This document shows, piece by piece, positions 63,529 through 64,000 of a DNA stretch of 64,000 bases (within the stretch, counting starts at the first letter, position 1; the number at the start of each line of letters is the position of its first letter). Source of the DNA: Acuticoccus mangrovi (lineage in GTDB: Bacteria; Pseudomonadota; Alphaproteobacteria; Rhizobiales; Amorphaceae); assembly GCF_016411865.1 (NCBI RefSeq), contig NZ_JAEKJA010000007.1, forward strand, positions 186,001-250,000. Reading direction: 5' to 3'. The position numbers and the translations under genes are program-made. Below the pieces are notes generated by a model. The model was given only the letters and a program-made list of their open reading frames with translations. It had not been told where the DNA came from and made no database searches.

Positions 63529-64000
63529 TCAGTGGCTCGGCGTGCTCTCCACGACAATGTCGACCTCGATCTCGCCGGCCTCGCCGAAGTCGAGCTCCAC
63601 CGGGAAGGTGGTGCCGAGTTCGGGCGCGGGCGTCATGCCGGTGATCCAGAGGTGCGGGCCCCACGGCGCGAGGCTCACCGGCTTGCCGGGCGGCAGGGTG
63701 ATGTCGTCGAGGAAGCTCACCTCGCCGTCCTTGCTCACGCGACGGAAGCGGACCGTGGTGCCGTCGCCCGCGGTGACCGCGACGAGGTGGGCCGGCTCGC
63801 TGCCGCGATTGAAGAGGGCGCCGTAGATCGGCAACCCGCCGTCGGTCATCCCGGGGGAATAGACGTGGCCGACGGCGATGGTCTTCAGCGTGTAGCTGTG
63901 GGCGTGCGCGGTGCTCGCGGCGAGCGGGGCGGCGAGAACGCCGCTCGCGAGAGCCGCGGCGAGGAGACGGCGGCCGAGCCGGCGGCGGGAGGCGGAGGGC
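63529..64000 (-). CDS. PCu(A)C-like periplasmic copper chaperone-family protein (5' partial)
   Basis: The reading frame runs off the window end, so the start is not seen. The visible N-terminus has Arg-Arg residues and a hydrophobic signal segment ending ...ASTAHA. The mature domain resembles PCu(A)C (DUF461): YGALFNRGSEPAHLV, FRRVSKDGEVSFLDDITLPPG, LAPWGPHLWITGM and FPVELDFGEAGEIEV. In the copper chaperones the H-L-M-L-M-G-L motif supplies His and Met ligands; here it is H-L-W-I-T-G-M, so one Met is lost and the copper site may be altered. It converges with recF, 5 bases apart. Confidence 0.75.
   Translation of the reverse strand, partial: PSASRRRLGRRLLAAALASGVLAAPLAASTAHAHSYTLKTIAVGHVYSPGMTDGGLPIYGALFNRGSEPAHLVAVTAGDGTTVRFRRVSKDGEVSFLDDITLPPGKPVSLAPWGPHLWITGMTPAPELGTTFPVELDFGEAGEIEVDIVVESTPSH

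Overview
The window is a gene-dense, high-GC chromosomal segment of an alphaproteobacterium, most likely in the Hyphomicrobiales (Rhizobiales). The evidence is the alphaproteobacterial RpoH, a class II AroA, a FYDLN-acid (TIGR02300) protein, clustered mdh/suc/lpd genes, and a DnaA with the Ala-for-Gly P-loop that I recall from Rhizobiales. I cannot name a genus. I found no insertion sequence, prophage or CRISPR array.

Layout. 1-7043: a partial secreted phytase-like protein, then the urea ABC transporter urtABCDE with tight gene junctions. 7245-12891: tRNA-Ala(GGC), the FYDLN-acid protein, then aroA-cmk-rpsA and an RpoH-type sigma factor. 12931-16789 (minus): a membrane-anchored coiled-coil protein and an 811-residue tandem fusion of two Gfo/Idh/MocA domains. 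16922-19814: a translationally coupled threonate-type pathway (ltnD-otnK-otnI). 19962-28952: a pentose module with a ROK repressor coupled to an FG-GAP/UnbV protein, divergent from xylF-xylH-xylG-xylB-xylA, with two strong inverted repeats between them. 29079-30758: a sulfotransferase-like gene in AT-richer DNA and an HpcH/HpaI aldolase.

30832-37936 (minus) is the most unusual block. Seven genes in one direction encode two cytosolic proteins of unknown family, a membrane protein whose cytosolic part reads as a Lon-like (S16) domain with a plausible Ser/Lys dyad, two secreted beta-rich proteins (one DUF4384-like) and two OmpA-like peptidoglycan-binding proteins. It looks like one envelope-spanning apparatus that I cannot match to a described system.

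38111-41079: an EF-hand protein divergent from a response regulator/histidine kinase pair. 41147-55667: the TCA-cycle genes lpd, sucB, sucA, sucD, sucC and mdh, all on the minus strand but interrupted at most junctions by unrelated genes (SDR, MAPEG, two sulfotransferases, DUF1810, ExoD, RDD, a small secreted protein). 55747-58215: zapE, an enoyl-CoA hydratase and rpsT. 58216-59083 is the only long gene-free stretch; it is AT-rich, lies upstream of dnaA, and may be the chromosomal origin and/or hold an unannotated transcript. 59084-64000: a rhodanese, dnaA, dnaN, recF, and a PCu(A)C-like protein cut by the window end.

Many long open frames antisense to real genes are GC-driven shadows and are omitted. 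Start codons were chosen from family alignment, Shine-Dalgarno position and gene junctions. All family assignments come from reading the sequence, without database searches.
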